Source: JBFELU01 sp041551965
Lineage (GTDB): Bacteria; Actinomycetota; Acidimicrobiia; Spongiisociales; UBA11373
Assembly: GCA_041551965.1 (NCBI GenBank)
Contig: JBFELU010000004.1
Span: 1 to 64,000, forward strand
Direction: 5' to 3'
DNA length: 64,000 nt
Made by a program: the position numbers and the translations under genes. Below the pieces are notes generated by a model. The model saw only the letters and a program-made list of their open reading frames with translations, was not told the DNA's origin and made no database searches. Numbering within the stretch: the first letter of the stretch is position 1; every line of letters starts with the position of its first letter. Shown piece after piece: positions 31,317 to 39,093 of this stretch.

Positions 31317-33149
31317 ATGCTCCGGGAGAGATCGATGCCCCGCCGTGCCCTGACCGCACTCGCCGCAGTGGCAGTGGCCGTGCCGCTCCTGGCGGCCCCG
31401 ACGCATGCCGTCGGGCCTTTCCCCGAAGGGGAGGGGCCACAGGTGCGCATCATCAACGGCGGCGAGGTGGAACCCCCCGGGAAGTACCCCTTCATGGTCG
31501 CCATCGTGGCTCGGGGCGCCGACTCCTACAACGGCCAGTACTGCGGGGGGTCCTTGATCGCCGACCGCTGGGTGCTGTCGGCCGCCCACTGCCTCGTCGG
31601 CGAATCGGCATCCACCGTCGACGTCGTGATCGGTCGCCACGACCTGACCAGCAACGCCGGGACCCGGATCCGGGCCGAGTCGATCGTGATGCACCCCGAC
31701 TACAACGATCGGACCTCCAACAACGACATCGCCCTGATCGAGCTTCGCGATCCTGTCTCCGAGCAGCCGCTGAGCCTCCCTCCGGACGAGTCCCTGGACG
31801 CTCCGGGCCGCACCGCCACGGTGATCGGGTGGGGCAACGTCGACGCCAACCGCTCCAAGGCGCCCCGGGAGACCTGGCCCACCAACCTGATGGAGGTCGA
31901 TCTGCCCCTGGTGGGCAACGACGATTGCCGATCCCACTACGGAACCGACTTCCGGGCGAACACCATGCTCTGTGCCGGCGGCAACGGACTCGACAGCTGT
32001 CAGGGTGACAGCGGCGGACCCCTGTTCCTCTCCACATCGGGCGGCTGGACCCAGGTGGGAATCGTGTCCTGGGGAGACGGGTGCGGCCAGTCCTGGCCCG
32101 GCGTCTACACCCGGGTCTCCACCTATGTGTCGTGGATCACCCAGGTGTCGGGGGTCCAACCCGGCGAGGGCGGTTCGGAAAACGGTGGTGACACGGAGGG
32201 CGTGTTCTGCGCCGGGCGGCAGGCCACCATTGCCGGCACGGCCGGGGACGACTTTCTCGTCGGGACCTCGGGACGGGACGTCATCGCCGGGCTGGGCGGC
32301 AACGACATCATCCAGGGCCTCGGTGGCAACGACGTGATCTGTGGTGGCGCCGGGGACGACGACCTCCGGGGCGACGGAGGGGCCGACCGCATCTTCGGCG
32401 GCGTCGGGAACGATCTTCTCGAGGGCGGCGCCGGCAACGACAAGCTGAAGGGTCAGAAAGGGAACGACGACCTCCTCGGCGGCGACGGTGGCGACCGGCT
32501 CGTCGGAAACGCTGGGTCGGACTACCTTCTCGGCGGCGCCGGTGACGACATCCTCAAAGGCGGGAGCGGAGCCGACTTCCTGATCGGCACCCCCGGTTTC
32601 GACCAGGACAACGGAGGCGGCGGCTCCGACGAGTGCGACGACGACGACGACGAATTCACGATGTGCGAGACCGTCGTCGACCTCGAGGGCGGCGTGGTCG
32701 TCTCCGACGAACTCGACCCTTCACTCCAAGCCACCTTCCGGTCGCCGAAGCTCACCTCCGGCTTCTTGCCGGATCCCTGGAGGAGGCAGGCCGCCTCCGG
32801 CGGCGGCATCGACGTCTTCTACCTGGGCGGCGGGTGCCTGGGATTTGCGGCGCAGGCACCCGACTTCGAGCTGACCTGGAGCGGCGGGGGCTCGCTGCTG
32901 CGGATGTACTTCGTGGCCGACTTCGGCGACACCACGCTTGTGGTCAGGGACCCCTCCGGGGACTGGCATTGCAACGACGACTGGGAGCCCGGCTCCACGC
33001 TGGACCCGGGGATCGATTTCGTCGGCCCCGAGAACGGGGTATACGACATCTGGATCGGCAGCTACTTCGAGGGCGATTCCCTCGGCGGCCGGTTCTCAAT
33101 CACCGAGAGGGGCTTCTGCGACCCGCTGAATCCCTGTGCGCCCTTCTGA
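31317..33149 (+). CDS. Secreted trypsin-like serine protease with RTX repeats and C-terminal beta domain
   Basis: 610 residues. A signal peptide (to about 31) and short propeptide precede RIINGGEV, the usual activation site. The S1 triad is complete: His91 (SAAHC), Asp137 (NNDIAL), Ser232 (GDSGGP). Asp226, six before the serine, predicts trypsin-like cutting after Arg/Lys. RTX repeats follow at about 305-425, then a 170-residue beta-sandwich-like domain with CNDDWEPGS and GVYDIWIGSYFEG, a common secreted C-terminal module. A second in-frame ATG at 31335 is possible. A perfect 11-bp terminator follows. Confidence 0.93.
   Translation: MLRERSMPRRALTALAAVAVAVPLLAAPTHAVGPFPEGEGPQVRIINGGEVEPPGKYPFMVAIVARGADSYNGQYCGGSLIADRWVLSAAHCLVGESASTVDVVIGRHDLTSNAGTRIRAESIVMHPDYNDRTSNNDIALIELRDPVSEQPLSLPPDESLDAPGRTATVIGWGNVDANRSKAPRETWPTNLMEVDLPLVGNDDCRSHYGTDFRANTMLCAGGNGLDSCQGDSGGPLFLSTSGGWTQVGIVSWGDGCGQSWPGVYTRVSTYVSWITQVSGVQPGEGGSENGGDTEGVFCAGRQATIAGTAGDDFLVGTSGRDVIAGLGGNDIIQGLGGNDVICGGAGDDDLRGDGGADRIFGGVGNDLLEGGAGNDKLKGQKGNDDLLGGDGGDRLVGNAGSDYLLGGAGDDILKGGSGADFLIGTPGFDQDNGGGGSDECDDDDDEFTMCETVVDLEGGVVVSDELDPSLQATFRSPKLTSGFLPDPWRRQAASGGGIDVFYLGGGCLGFAAQAPDFELTWSGGGSLLRMYFVADFGDTTLVVRDPSGDWHCNDDWEPGSTLDPGIDFVGPENGVYDIWIGSYFEGDSLGGRFSITERGFCDPLNPCAPF
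32229..32591 (+). repeat. RTX nonapeptide-coding repeats in the protease gene
   Basis: About 13 GGxGxDxLx units, opened by Cys (residue 298) and ATIAGT and closed by an acidic Cys-containing segment with five consecutive aspartates. Confidence 0.85.
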
Positions 33150-33150
33150 G

Positions 33151-33177
33151 CCGGGGCCCGGACCCGCCGGGCCCCGG
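33151..33177 (+). terminator. 11-bp perfect hairpin after the protease gene
   Basis: CCGGGGCCCGG (33151-33161) pairs with 33167-33177 around ACCCG, one base after the stop codon. Confidence 0.72.
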
Positions 33178-33180
33178 CCG

Positions 33181-33186
33181 TACAAT
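33181..33186 (+). promoter_or_regulatory. -10 box ahead of the plsY-like leader ORF
   Basis: TACAAT, exactly six bases before ATG 33193, directly after the protease terminator. Confidence 0.55.
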
Positions 33187-33192
33187 GCGCCC

Positions 33193-33219
33193 ATGAGCCA
33201 GACGGTGCCGGCCCGTTGA
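33193..33219 (+). CDS. Eight-residue leader peptide before the plsY-like gene
   Basis: ATG 33193 encodes MSQTVPAR and stops at TGA 33217-33219, two bases before the GTG of the PlsY-like frame. It stands six bases after a TACAAT box, the spacing seen before many real start codons here, while the PlsY GTG has no ribosome site. Re-initiation after this peptide could be how the downstream gene is translated. It might instead mark a frameshift, but the plsY N-terminus is complete without it. Confidence 0.4.
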   Translation: MSQTVPAR

Positions 33220-33221
33220 CC

Positions 33222-33833
33222 GTGCTCCGAGTCGTGCTCGTGCTGGTGGGCGCCTACCTGCTCGGCGCCTTGCCGTTCTCGCAGATCGTGGCCCGCCTCG
33301 CCGCTCGGGTCGACCTGCGGCGCACCGGGACGGGGACCGTGTCCGGGACCGCAGTCTTCGAGGTCGCCGGCTTCGTCCCGGTGGCGATCGCCGGGGTGCT
33401 CGACATCCTCAAGGGCGTTGTCGCGGTGCTCCCGATGGCCGGCAGTCGGCCGTGGGCGGCGGCACTGGCCGGAGGACTCGCCGTGGTGGGCCACAACTGG
33501 TCGGTGTTTCTCAAGGGAGCCGGGGGCCGGGGTATCGCCCCCGCACTCGGGGCCACGGTGGTGCTGGCACCCGAGGGAACGCTGGTGCTCGCGTTCGGCC
33601 TCGCCCTGGGCCGGCTCGCCCGCCGAACGGGCCTGGGTTCGTTCCTCGCCCAGGCCCTTCTGACGCCGGTGCTGGTCGTGGTCGACGGCGCCCATGGCGC
33701 CCTGCTGGGCTCGGTCCTGGTGGCGCCGATGTGGCTGAAACGGATGATGGGGAATCGCCCCCCACCGCCTCCGAAGGCCGCCGCGGCACTGCACCGTCTC
33801 GTCTTCGATCACGACCGGGGCTCGGGGCCATGA
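33222..33833 (+). CDS. PlsY-like glycerol-3-phosphate acyltransferase, divergent
   Basis: 203 residues, about five helices. The first helix ends in AYLLGALPFSQIVARL, and GHNWSVFLKGAGGRGIA corresponds to PlsY motif 2 (usually GHxxPVFLxFKGGKGVA). Motif 1 is altered: DLRRTGTGTVSGTA replaces the usual DLRxxGSGNxGATN, losing the Ser-Gly-Asn. PlsY transfers acyl groups from acyl-phosphate to glycerol-3-phosphate. With such changes, activity or substrate may differ. Its stop overlaps the DegV start, a fatty-acid-binding protein that feeds the acyl-phosphate route, which supports a lipid role. Confidence 0.78.
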   Translation: MLRVVLVLVGAYLLGALPFSQIVARLAARVDLRRTGTGTVSGTAVFEVAGFVPVAIAGVLDILKGVVAVLPMAGSRPWAAALAGGLAVVGHNWSVFLKGAGGRGIAPALGATVVLAPEGTLVLAFGLALGRLARRTGLGSFLAQALLTPVLVVVDGAHGALLGSVLVAPMWLKRMMGNRPPPPPKAAAALHRLVFDHDRGSGP

Positions 33834-34657
33834 CGGTGCGGGTGATCACCGACAGCGCCGCCGCCCTCGACGCCGCCACCGCTGCCGAGCACGGCATCAC
33901 GGTGGTCCCGATCCTGGTCACCATCGGCGACACCACCTATCGAGACGGCGAGCTCCCCCTTCCCGAGTTGCTCGAACGTCTCGGCGAAGGAGTCACGACG
34001 TCGGGGCCTTCGCCGGGTGCCTTCGCGCAGGCCTTGAGCGACGCCGCCGACGGGGCGGTCGTGGTCACCGTCGCCGGGTCCCTCTCCAGCACCTTCCGAT
34101 CGGCCACCGTGGCCGGCCGTGAGTACCGCCACCCGCTCGAGATCATCGACAGCGGATCGGCGGCCGGCGCCCAGGCCCTGGTGGCCCTGCACGCGGCGCG
34201 GATCGCCCGGGATGGGGGCGGCGTCGCCGAGATCGCCGCGGCCGCCCGGTCGGCGGCGGCACGGGTCCGTCTCGTCGGCGTGCTCGACACGCTCGAATTC
34301 CTGGTGAGGGGCGGGCGGGTGCCCGGGCTGGTGGGGAGCATCGCCGGAACCCTTCGGATCAAGCCCTTGTTCGAATTGAGTGCCGGACGGGTTCACCGGT
34401 TGCGGCCGGCCTTCAGCCGGACCTCGGCCGTGCAGCGGATCGTCACCGCCTTCGAGCGATCCCGCCCTTCCGGGGGGGTCGCCCACTGTGCCGCGGTGCA
34501 CGCCGACGCCGAAACCGAGGCTCGGGCACTTCTGGAACGGGTGAAGGCCGGAGCGGCCACGGCGTTGATCTCCGGTTTCGGCCCCGGCATGGTCGCCCAC
34601 GCCGGGCCGGGGGTCGTCGGACTGGCGTGGTGGTGGGAGGACCGGGGGGAGGCCTGA
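33830..34657 (+). CDS. DegV-family fatty-acid-binding protein
   Basis: 275 residues with the DegV order: VRVITDSAAALDA at the N-terminus, VPILVTIGDTTYRDGE, TSGPSPGAFAQAL, VVVTVAGSLSSTFRSA and a C-terminal domain with LRIKPLFELSAGRVHRLRP. DegV (FakB) proteins hold a fatty acid for phosphorylation by FakA; no fakA is adjacent. Translation is coupled to the PlsY-like gene by ATGA overlap, and archease follows five bases downstream. Confidence 0.88.
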   Translation: MTVRVITDSAAALDAATAAEHGITVVPILVTIGDTTYRDGELPLPELLERLGEGVTTSGPSPGAFAQALSDAADGAVVVTVAGSLSSTFRSATVAGREYRHPLEIIDSGSAAGAQALVALHAARIARDGGGVAEIAAAARSAAARVRLVGVLDTLEFLVRGGRVPGLVGSIAGTLRIKPLFELSAGRVHRLRPAFSRTSAVQRIVTAFERSRPSGGVAHCAAVHADAETEARALLERVKAGAATALISGFGPGMVAHAGPGVVGLAWWWEDRGEA

Positions 34658-34661
34658 CGGC

Positions 34662-35084
34662 ATGGAGCCGACCCGGCGTTTCGAGGTCCTCTCCCATACC
34701 GCCGACACCGGCATCATCGCCTACGGCTCGACCCTGCCGGGGCTCTTCGAGCACGCCGCCTACGGCATGTTCTCCCTCATGTTCGATCTGGGTGAGGGTG
34801 CATCTCCCGTGAGTCGTTCCCTCGTGGCCGCGGGTGACACGGTCGAGGAGCTCCTCGTCGCCTGGCTCGGCGAGACGCTGGCGGTCGCCGAGATCGAGGA
34901 TCTGGCCTTCTCGTCGTTCACCGTCGATCGCCTCGAGGAGGGCGGGGTCCAGGGAGCGGCGGCCGGCTCACCGGCCGAAGAGGCGGTGTTGATCGGGCCT
35001 CCGATCAAGGCGGTGACCTTCCACGATCTCGCCGTGGTGGAGATCCCCGATGGGTGGTGGGCGAGGATCATCTTCGACGTCTGA
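34662..35084 (+). CDS. Archease
   Basis: 140 residues: RRFEVLSHTADTGIIAYGSTLPGLFEHAAYGMFSLM is the archease N-terminal pattern with its metal-site aspartate, and the protein ends VVEIPDGWWARIIFDV, the conserved C-terminal aspartate region. Archease speeds guanylylation and gives multiple turnover to the RNA ligase RtcB, whose gene follows 16 bases downstream. A short insert (GGVQGAAAGSPAEE) is lineage-specific. A ribosome site lies at the end of degV (GGGGGAGG). Confidence 0.9.
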   Translation: MEPTRRFEVLSHTADTGIIAYGSTLPGLFEHAAYGMFSLMFDLGEGASPVSRSLVAAGDTVEELLVAWLGETLAVAEIEDLAFSSFTVDRLEEGGVQGAAAGSPAEEAVLIGPPIKAVTFHDLAVVEIPDGWWARIIFDV

Positions 35085-35088
35085 TCCG

Positions 35089-35094
35089 TACAGT
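35089..35094 (+). promoter_or_regulatory. -10 box for rtcB
   Basis: TACAGT, six bases before ATG 35101, so rtcB can be transcribed apart from archease. Confidence 0.55.
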
Positions 35095-35100
35095 TGTCCC

Positions 35101-36519
35101 ATGGGTTTCCGCCGTGTCGCCGATGTGGTCTGGGAGCTCGCACCCGAGGGCGAGATGCGGGTTCCCGGCCGGGTCTTCGCCTCCGAGGGGCTCTTCGAAA
35201 GGGCCGAGGCCGACCGGGCGGTGGGTCAGGTGGCCAACGTGGCCCACCTCCCCGGGATCGTGGAGGCATCGTTCGCCATGCCGGATATCCATTGGGGTTA
35301 CGGGTTCCCGATCGGGGGCGTGGCGGCCACCGACGTCGCGGCCGGCGGCGTCGTCTCCCCGGGCGGCGTGGGGTTCGACATCTGCTGCGGGGTCAGGCTC
35401 CTGCGTTCTGATTTGGAGGCCGGGGACTTCAAGGCCCGGGAACCGGCGATCATGGCCGAGTTGGATGCCCGCATTCCGCGTGGGTTGGGCAAGGGGGCCG
35501 TGGCCGGCCGCAGGCTCCTCGACGGCGTCCTGGAAAGGGGAGCGGCGGCCGCCGTCGATGCCGGTTACGGGGCCGATACCGACTTGGATCGCTGCGAAGA
35601 GCGGGGCACTTCGGCGGGGGCCCGACCGGACCTGATCACGGCCCGGGCCCGCGAGCGGGGCGGACGACAGCTGGGCTCGCTGGGGGCCGGAAACCATTTC
35701 CTCGAGGTGCAGGTGGTCGATCGGGTCGCCGATCGTGGCGTCGCGGCGATCCTCGGCTTGGAGGAGGGATCGGTCTGCGTGATGATCCACTGCGGGAGCC
35801 GCGGCCTGGGTCATCAGACCTGTTCCGATCACCTGGCGGTGATGGGCAAGGCGATGGCGGCCCACGGCATCTCGGTTCCCGATCGGCAACTGGCCAGCGT
35901 TCCGGTGGCCAGCCACGAGGGGGAGCGCTACCTCGGAGCGATGGCGGCGGCCGCCAACTTCGCCTGGGCCAATCGCCACATCCTGGCTCACGCCGCCCGG
36001 CAGGCGTTCGCCGCAGGTCTCGGCGGCGCCGACCCCGGGCTGAGTCTCGTCTACGACGTGGCTCACAACCTCGCCAAGATCGAGGATCACGAAGTCCGGG
36101 GTGCAACCCGTCGCCTCTGCGTCCACCGCAAGGGCGCCACGAGGGCCTTCGGCCCGGGGCACCCCGATCTGCCGGGTGCGCTGGCGGAAATCGGTCAGCC
36201 GGTCCTCGTTCCCGGCAGCATGGGAACCGCCTCGTGGGTACTCCGCGGCGTCGCCGGCAACCCGGCCTTTGCCTCCGCCGCCCACGGGGCGGGGCGGGTG
36301 ATGAGCCGCAAGGCCGCCAAGCGGGAGCGGAGCGGCGGCGACGTCAAGGCAGACCTCGAAGCCGAGGGAATCGCCGTCCGACCGGGGTCGGTGTCGTTGC
36401 TGTCGGAGGAGGCACCCTACGCCTACAAGGACGTCGACGAGGTCGTGGAGGTGTGCCGGCGGGCAGGTCTCGCCTCCCCGGTGGCCCGTCTCCGCCCCCT
36501 CGGGGTCGTGAAGGGGTGA
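35101..36519 (+). CDS. rtcB: tRNA-splicing/RNA-repair ligase RtcB
   Basis: 472 residues. PGGVGFDICCGVRLL carries the metal ligands Asp93 and Cys96; LGAGNHFLEVQ, IHCGSRGLGHQ and YDVAHNLAKIE supply histidine ligands; RRLCVHRKGATRAFGPG contains the histidine that takes GMP. RtcB joins RNA 2',3'-cyclic phosphate or 3'-phosphate ends to 5'-OH ends using GTP and Mn2+. All sites are intact. The archease gene is directly upstream; in bacteria the pair usually serves RNA repair or tRNA healing under stress. Confidence 0.95.
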   Translation: MGFRRVADVVWELAPEGEMRVPGRVFASEGLFERAEADRAVGQVANVAHLPGIVEASFAMPDIHWGYGFPIGGVAATDVAAGGVVSPGGVGFDICCGVRLLRSDLEAGDFKAREPAIMAELDARIPRGLGKGAVAGRRLLDGVLERGAAAAVDAGYGADTDLDRCEERGTSAGARPDLITARARERGGRQLGSLGAGNHFLEVQVVDRVADRGVAAILGLEEGSVCVMIHCGSRGLGHQTCSDHLAVMGKAMAAHGISVPDRQLASVPVASHEGERYLGAMAAAANFAWANRHILAHAARQAFAAGLGGADPGLSLVYDVAHNLAKIEDHEVRGATRRLCVHRKGATRAFGPGHPDLPGALAEIGQPVLVPGSMGTASWVLRGVAGNPAFASAAHGAGRVMSRKAAKRERSGGDVKADLEAEGIAVRPGSVSLLSEEAPYAYKDVDEVVEVCRRAGLASPVARLRPLGVVKG

Positions 36520-36722
36520 GTTCGGCGCTCGCATGACGATGGCCGCAGAGGTGGACCGCGAAATCGAAGGGCCGATGCGGCGAACCCACGGATCTCGATC
36601 CACCCGTCAACCCGGTCTCTGCACTGGAAGTGACCGGCACGCAGGAGAGGGCGATCGAGTGAACCGATGGGCCGGGGAGGGCCGGTTGCATGCGGGTCCC
36701 GGCATGTCGCCACGGTGGGGTG
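36520..36722. other. Gene-free stretch between rtcB and the DUF2269 gene
   Basis: No convincing gene. A short plus-strand open frame (36533-36760) has no family resemblance and poor codon logic. The right end runs into a promoter and structured leader. Confidence 0.5.
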
Positions 36723-36728
36723 TAGATT
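36723..36728 (+). promoter_or_regulatory. -10 box for the DUF2269 gene
   Basis: TAGATT; transcription from about 36735 would give a leader of some 77 nt. Confidence 0.42.
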
Positions 36729-36734
36729 CCCGCT

Positions 36735-36811
36735 TGAGCGGGACTCCCGGTGGTTCGTGAGTCCCAAGGAACCTCGCGGTGATACCGCGATCGTCCTCAG
36801 GAGGGGTTTGG
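36735..36811 (+). promoter_or_regulatory. Structured 5' leader with sequestered ribosome site
   Basis: GGGACTC (36740-36746) pairs with GAGTCCC (36759-36765); CGCGGT (36775-36780) pairs with ACCGCG (36784-36789). AACCTC (36770-36775) can also pair with GGGGTT (36803-36808), covering the AGGAGGGG ribosome site (36799-36806). This looks like a cis-acting switch. The string GGTGATACCGCG recalls a T-box core but its tRNA-end-pairing bases are changed. Confidence 0.5.
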
Positions 36812-37273
36812 ATGAGTTTTGAGGAGTTCCTCGCGTTTATTCACGTAGTGGCCTCCATCGTGTGGGTGGGTGGCGCCATCGGCTTCGAGTACACCGCCCA
36901 CGGTGCCGTGAAGCGTGGCGATGACGAGAGCATGAAGCTCCTGGCCAGGGACGCCGACCGGATCGGTGTCATCTTCGGCATCAGCTCTGCACTCGTCCTC
37001 GGTTTCGGCATTTGGGCGGTCGTCGATCGCTCCTACATCTCGTTTGCGGACACCTGGATCTGGTTGTCGCTTGTGATCACCGGTGTCTTGTTCATGATGG
37101 GCCCGCTGTTCTTCATGCCCAACGCAAAGAGGCTGATCGCCGACTCGGAGACGAAGGGTGGAACCCATCCGGACGTGGTGACGCGAGCCAAGCGCGTCCT
37201 CACCGTCGCCCATCTCGATTCGGCTGCAGCGCTCTTTGTCGTCTACCTCATGGTGGTGAAACCGGGCGCTTGA
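36812..37273 (+). CDS. DUF2269-family membrane protein
   Basis: 153 residues, four helices. MSFEEFLAFIHVVASIVWVGGAI is the family's opening (a His-Val-x2-x-Ile/Val-W helix), and the last helix holds VLTVAHLDSAAALFVVYLMV. Family function is unknown; the histidines within helices recall heme-binding or copper proteins, but this is only suggestive. The ATG was chosen for AGGAGGGG; a GTG at 36779 would fall inside the structured leader. It converges with the MFS gene. Confidence 0.8.
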   Translation: MSFEEFLAFIHVVASIVWVGGAIGFEYTAHGAVKRGDDESMKLLARDADRIGVIFGISSALVLGFGIWAVVDRSYISFADTWIWLSLVITGVLFMMGPLFFMPNAKRLIADSETKGGTHPDVVTRAKRVLTVAHLDSAAALFVVYLMVVKPGA

Positions 37274-37427
37274 TGTTGAGGGCGTCGCGGTGAGAGAGGA
37301 CCGTCGAACCCGTCGGTGACACCGGGCACGGCGCACAGCGGCGGTCGCCCCAACAGAACGTTCGCGGTTCGCAGGCGGTCTGCTCGGCCACGTCGCCCAC
37401 CCGGGGGGAGCGTGGACGCAGTCGGGT

Positions 37428-38573
37428 TCAGTCGCGACGAACGAAGGCGAGCAGCAGCGCGGCGGAGAGCGCGGCGGCGCAGGCCGAGACGACGGCATTG
37501 ACCGCAAAGCCGCCTCGAGCGAACAGGAACGGACCCAGCGCCGCACCGACCGTCCTGCCTGCAGCCATCATCACCTGGATCAACGCCAGGTACCGGCTTC
37601 GGTCGGCCGGGGCCATCTCCGAGGCCAGCGGGAAGGACGACACGATCGTGAACTCGACCCCCAAGATCGTGACGGCGAGCGACGCGAGGCCGGCGCCGAG
37701 CACCGTCGACGTCGTTGCGAGCGCCACGAATCCGACTGCCGCCACCCCGAGTCCGACGGCGACCGCACGGCGCTTCCCGAGACGGTCGGTGAAGCCGAGG
37801 GCGGCGCTCTCCGCCGTCAGTTCCGAGAACCCGATCAGCGCCGCCGCACCTCCCAGGGCCGCGATCGAGAAGGCGAAACGATCTTCGAGCCACGCTCCGA
37901 AAGCAACCAACGAAGTGTCGGCGGCGGTGCTGAAGAGGAAGGTGACCGCCAACAAGACGGCGGAGTCCCGCGAGAGGCGAAGCCGATCGCTCGTGGATGC
38001 TCGTCGGGTCGGGGGGCGATCGAGGGCCAACGGGACCAAGAGCGCGGCGGTCAACGCGATCGCGGCGAGCACCCAGAAGGGTGACTGCCAGCCGCGCCGG
38101 GCGATCAGCCAGGCAGCCGCCGGGGCACCGGCGAGGAGGGCCCCCGACCAGGTCAACTCCAAGATCGAGAGAGCCCGGGCCCTCCGTCGGTAGTCGGTTC
38201 GCGCGGCGACGTAGGACTGGGCGGCGACGTCGAAGACGGGCTTGGCCAACCCGACCATGGCGAAGCCGATCATGACGGCGGGGTACGAGCCACTCGCGGC
38301 GACCAGCACGGCACCGGCCCCGAGGAGGCCGAGCCCGACCACCGAGAGGCGCACCCGGCGGCGAGCTCGGTCCACGATCCCGACGACGGCGGGCGTGGCC
38401 ATGCCGGCGGCGGCGCGAACCGACAGGAGGAGCCCCGCTCTCTCCAGCGACACGCCCAGCCCGCGAGCGATGACCGGCAAGAAGGGATACACGAAGCGGA
38501 AGGCGGTGTTCACCACGAGGCGAGTCGCGGTCAGGTGGGTGAGGGAGAGCCGGAGGGAGCGGGTCCCGCTCAC
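37428..38573 (-). CDS. Major facilitator superfamily transporter
   Basis: 381 residues, twelve predicted helices. RLVVNTAFRFVYPFLPVIARGLGVS opens helix 1, and GIVDRARRRVRL is the charged loop 2-3 motif of drug/sugar exporters; GFTDRLGKRRAV repeats it in the second half. No substrate motif. The GTG start overlaps the stop of the SixA-like gene (GTGA), so the true protein is shorter than the open frame that extends upstream. Confidence 0.85.
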   Translation of the reverse strand: MSGTRSLRLSLTHLTATRLVVNTAFRFVYPFLPVIARGLGVSLERAGLLLSVRAAAGMATPAVVGIVDRARRRVRLSVVGLGLLGAGAVLVAASGSYPAVMIGFAMVGLAKPVFDVAAQSYVAARTDYRRRARALSILELTWSGALLAGAPAAAWLIARRGWQSPFWVLAAIALTAALLVPLALDRPPTRRASTSDRLRLSRDSAVLLAVTFLFSTAADTSLVAFGAWLEDRFAFSIAALGGAAALIGFSELTAESAALGFTDRLGKRRAVAVGLGVAAVGFVALATTSTVLGAGLASLAVTILGVEFTIVSSFPLASEMAPADRSRYLALIQVMMAAGRTVGAALGPFLFARGGFAVNAVVSACAAALSAALLLAFVRRD

Positions 38574-39076
38574 ACGTCCAGGAGGCCGTCGGTGAACAGC
38601 CGGGGCGGCAGCAGCCACAACAAGCGGCAGGCACCGGGCTCGATCTGCGGCCACGGCACGAAGGACTCGAGGCCGGCGGCGGCACCGGTCGGGATGCGGT
38701 GGGCACCCCCGCCGACCAGCATCGAGGTGGTCTCCGACCACGTCGGCTCGTGGCCGACCAGCAGGACCCTTCCGACGTCGGGGGGCACCCCGCGAAGCGC
38801 GTACACGACGGCCTCGGGGCCCCCGCCGTAGAGGGCATCGACGACCTCGATCGGCGCCTCCCAATCCCCGGCTTCGGCCGCCAGCTGGGCGGTGCTCAGT
38901 GCTCGCAAGGCGGGAGAAGCGAGAACCAGGTCGGGGTGCTTCATCGCCCCCGAGAGCACCCGTCCCATGGTCTGGGCGGCCCGAACCCCGCGCGGGCTCA
39001 ACGGCCGCTCGGAGTCGAAGCCGAAATCGGAATCCCAGTCGGACTTGCCGTGGCGGAGGAGGACGATCTCGGGCAC
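38570..39076 (-). CDS. SixA-like phosphohistidine phosphatase
   Basis: 168 residues of the histidine-phosphatase fold: IVLLRHGKSDW with phospho-acceptor His9, SPRGVRAAQTMG, SPALRALSTAQ and LLVGHEPTWSE with the second catalytic His. SixA proteins remove phosphate from phospho-His on carrier proteins. TAGCGT six bases before the GTG supports a leaderless start. The MFS gene overlaps its stop. Confidence 0.88.
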   Translation of the reverse strand: MPEIVLLRHGKSDWDSDFGFDSERPLSPRGVRAAQTMGRVLSGAMKHPDLVLASPALRALSTAQLAAEAGDWEAPIEVVDALYGGGPEAVVYALRGVPPDVGRVLLVGHEPTWSETTSMLVGGGAHRIPTGAAAGLESFVPWPQIEPGACRLLWLLPPRLFTDGLLDV

Positions 39077-39082
39077 GACCAG

Positions 39083-39088
39083 ACGCTA
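39083..39088 (-). promoter_or_regulatory. -10 box for the SixA-like gene
   Basis: TAGCGT on the minus strand, 6 nt before GTG 39076. Confidence 0.5.
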
Positions 39089-39093
39089 CCGCT

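Noticed and set aside
36723..36811. A T-box or cobalamin riboswitch in the DUF2269 leader
   Set aside because: The T-box core differs at the bases that pair with the tRNA end, the apparent promoter leaves no room for stem I, and no B12 box is present; reported only as an unclassified structured leader.
37274..37427. Possible small gene between the convergent DUF2269 and MFS genes
   Set aside because: Short frames on both strands lack ribosome sites, promoters or recognisable sequence.
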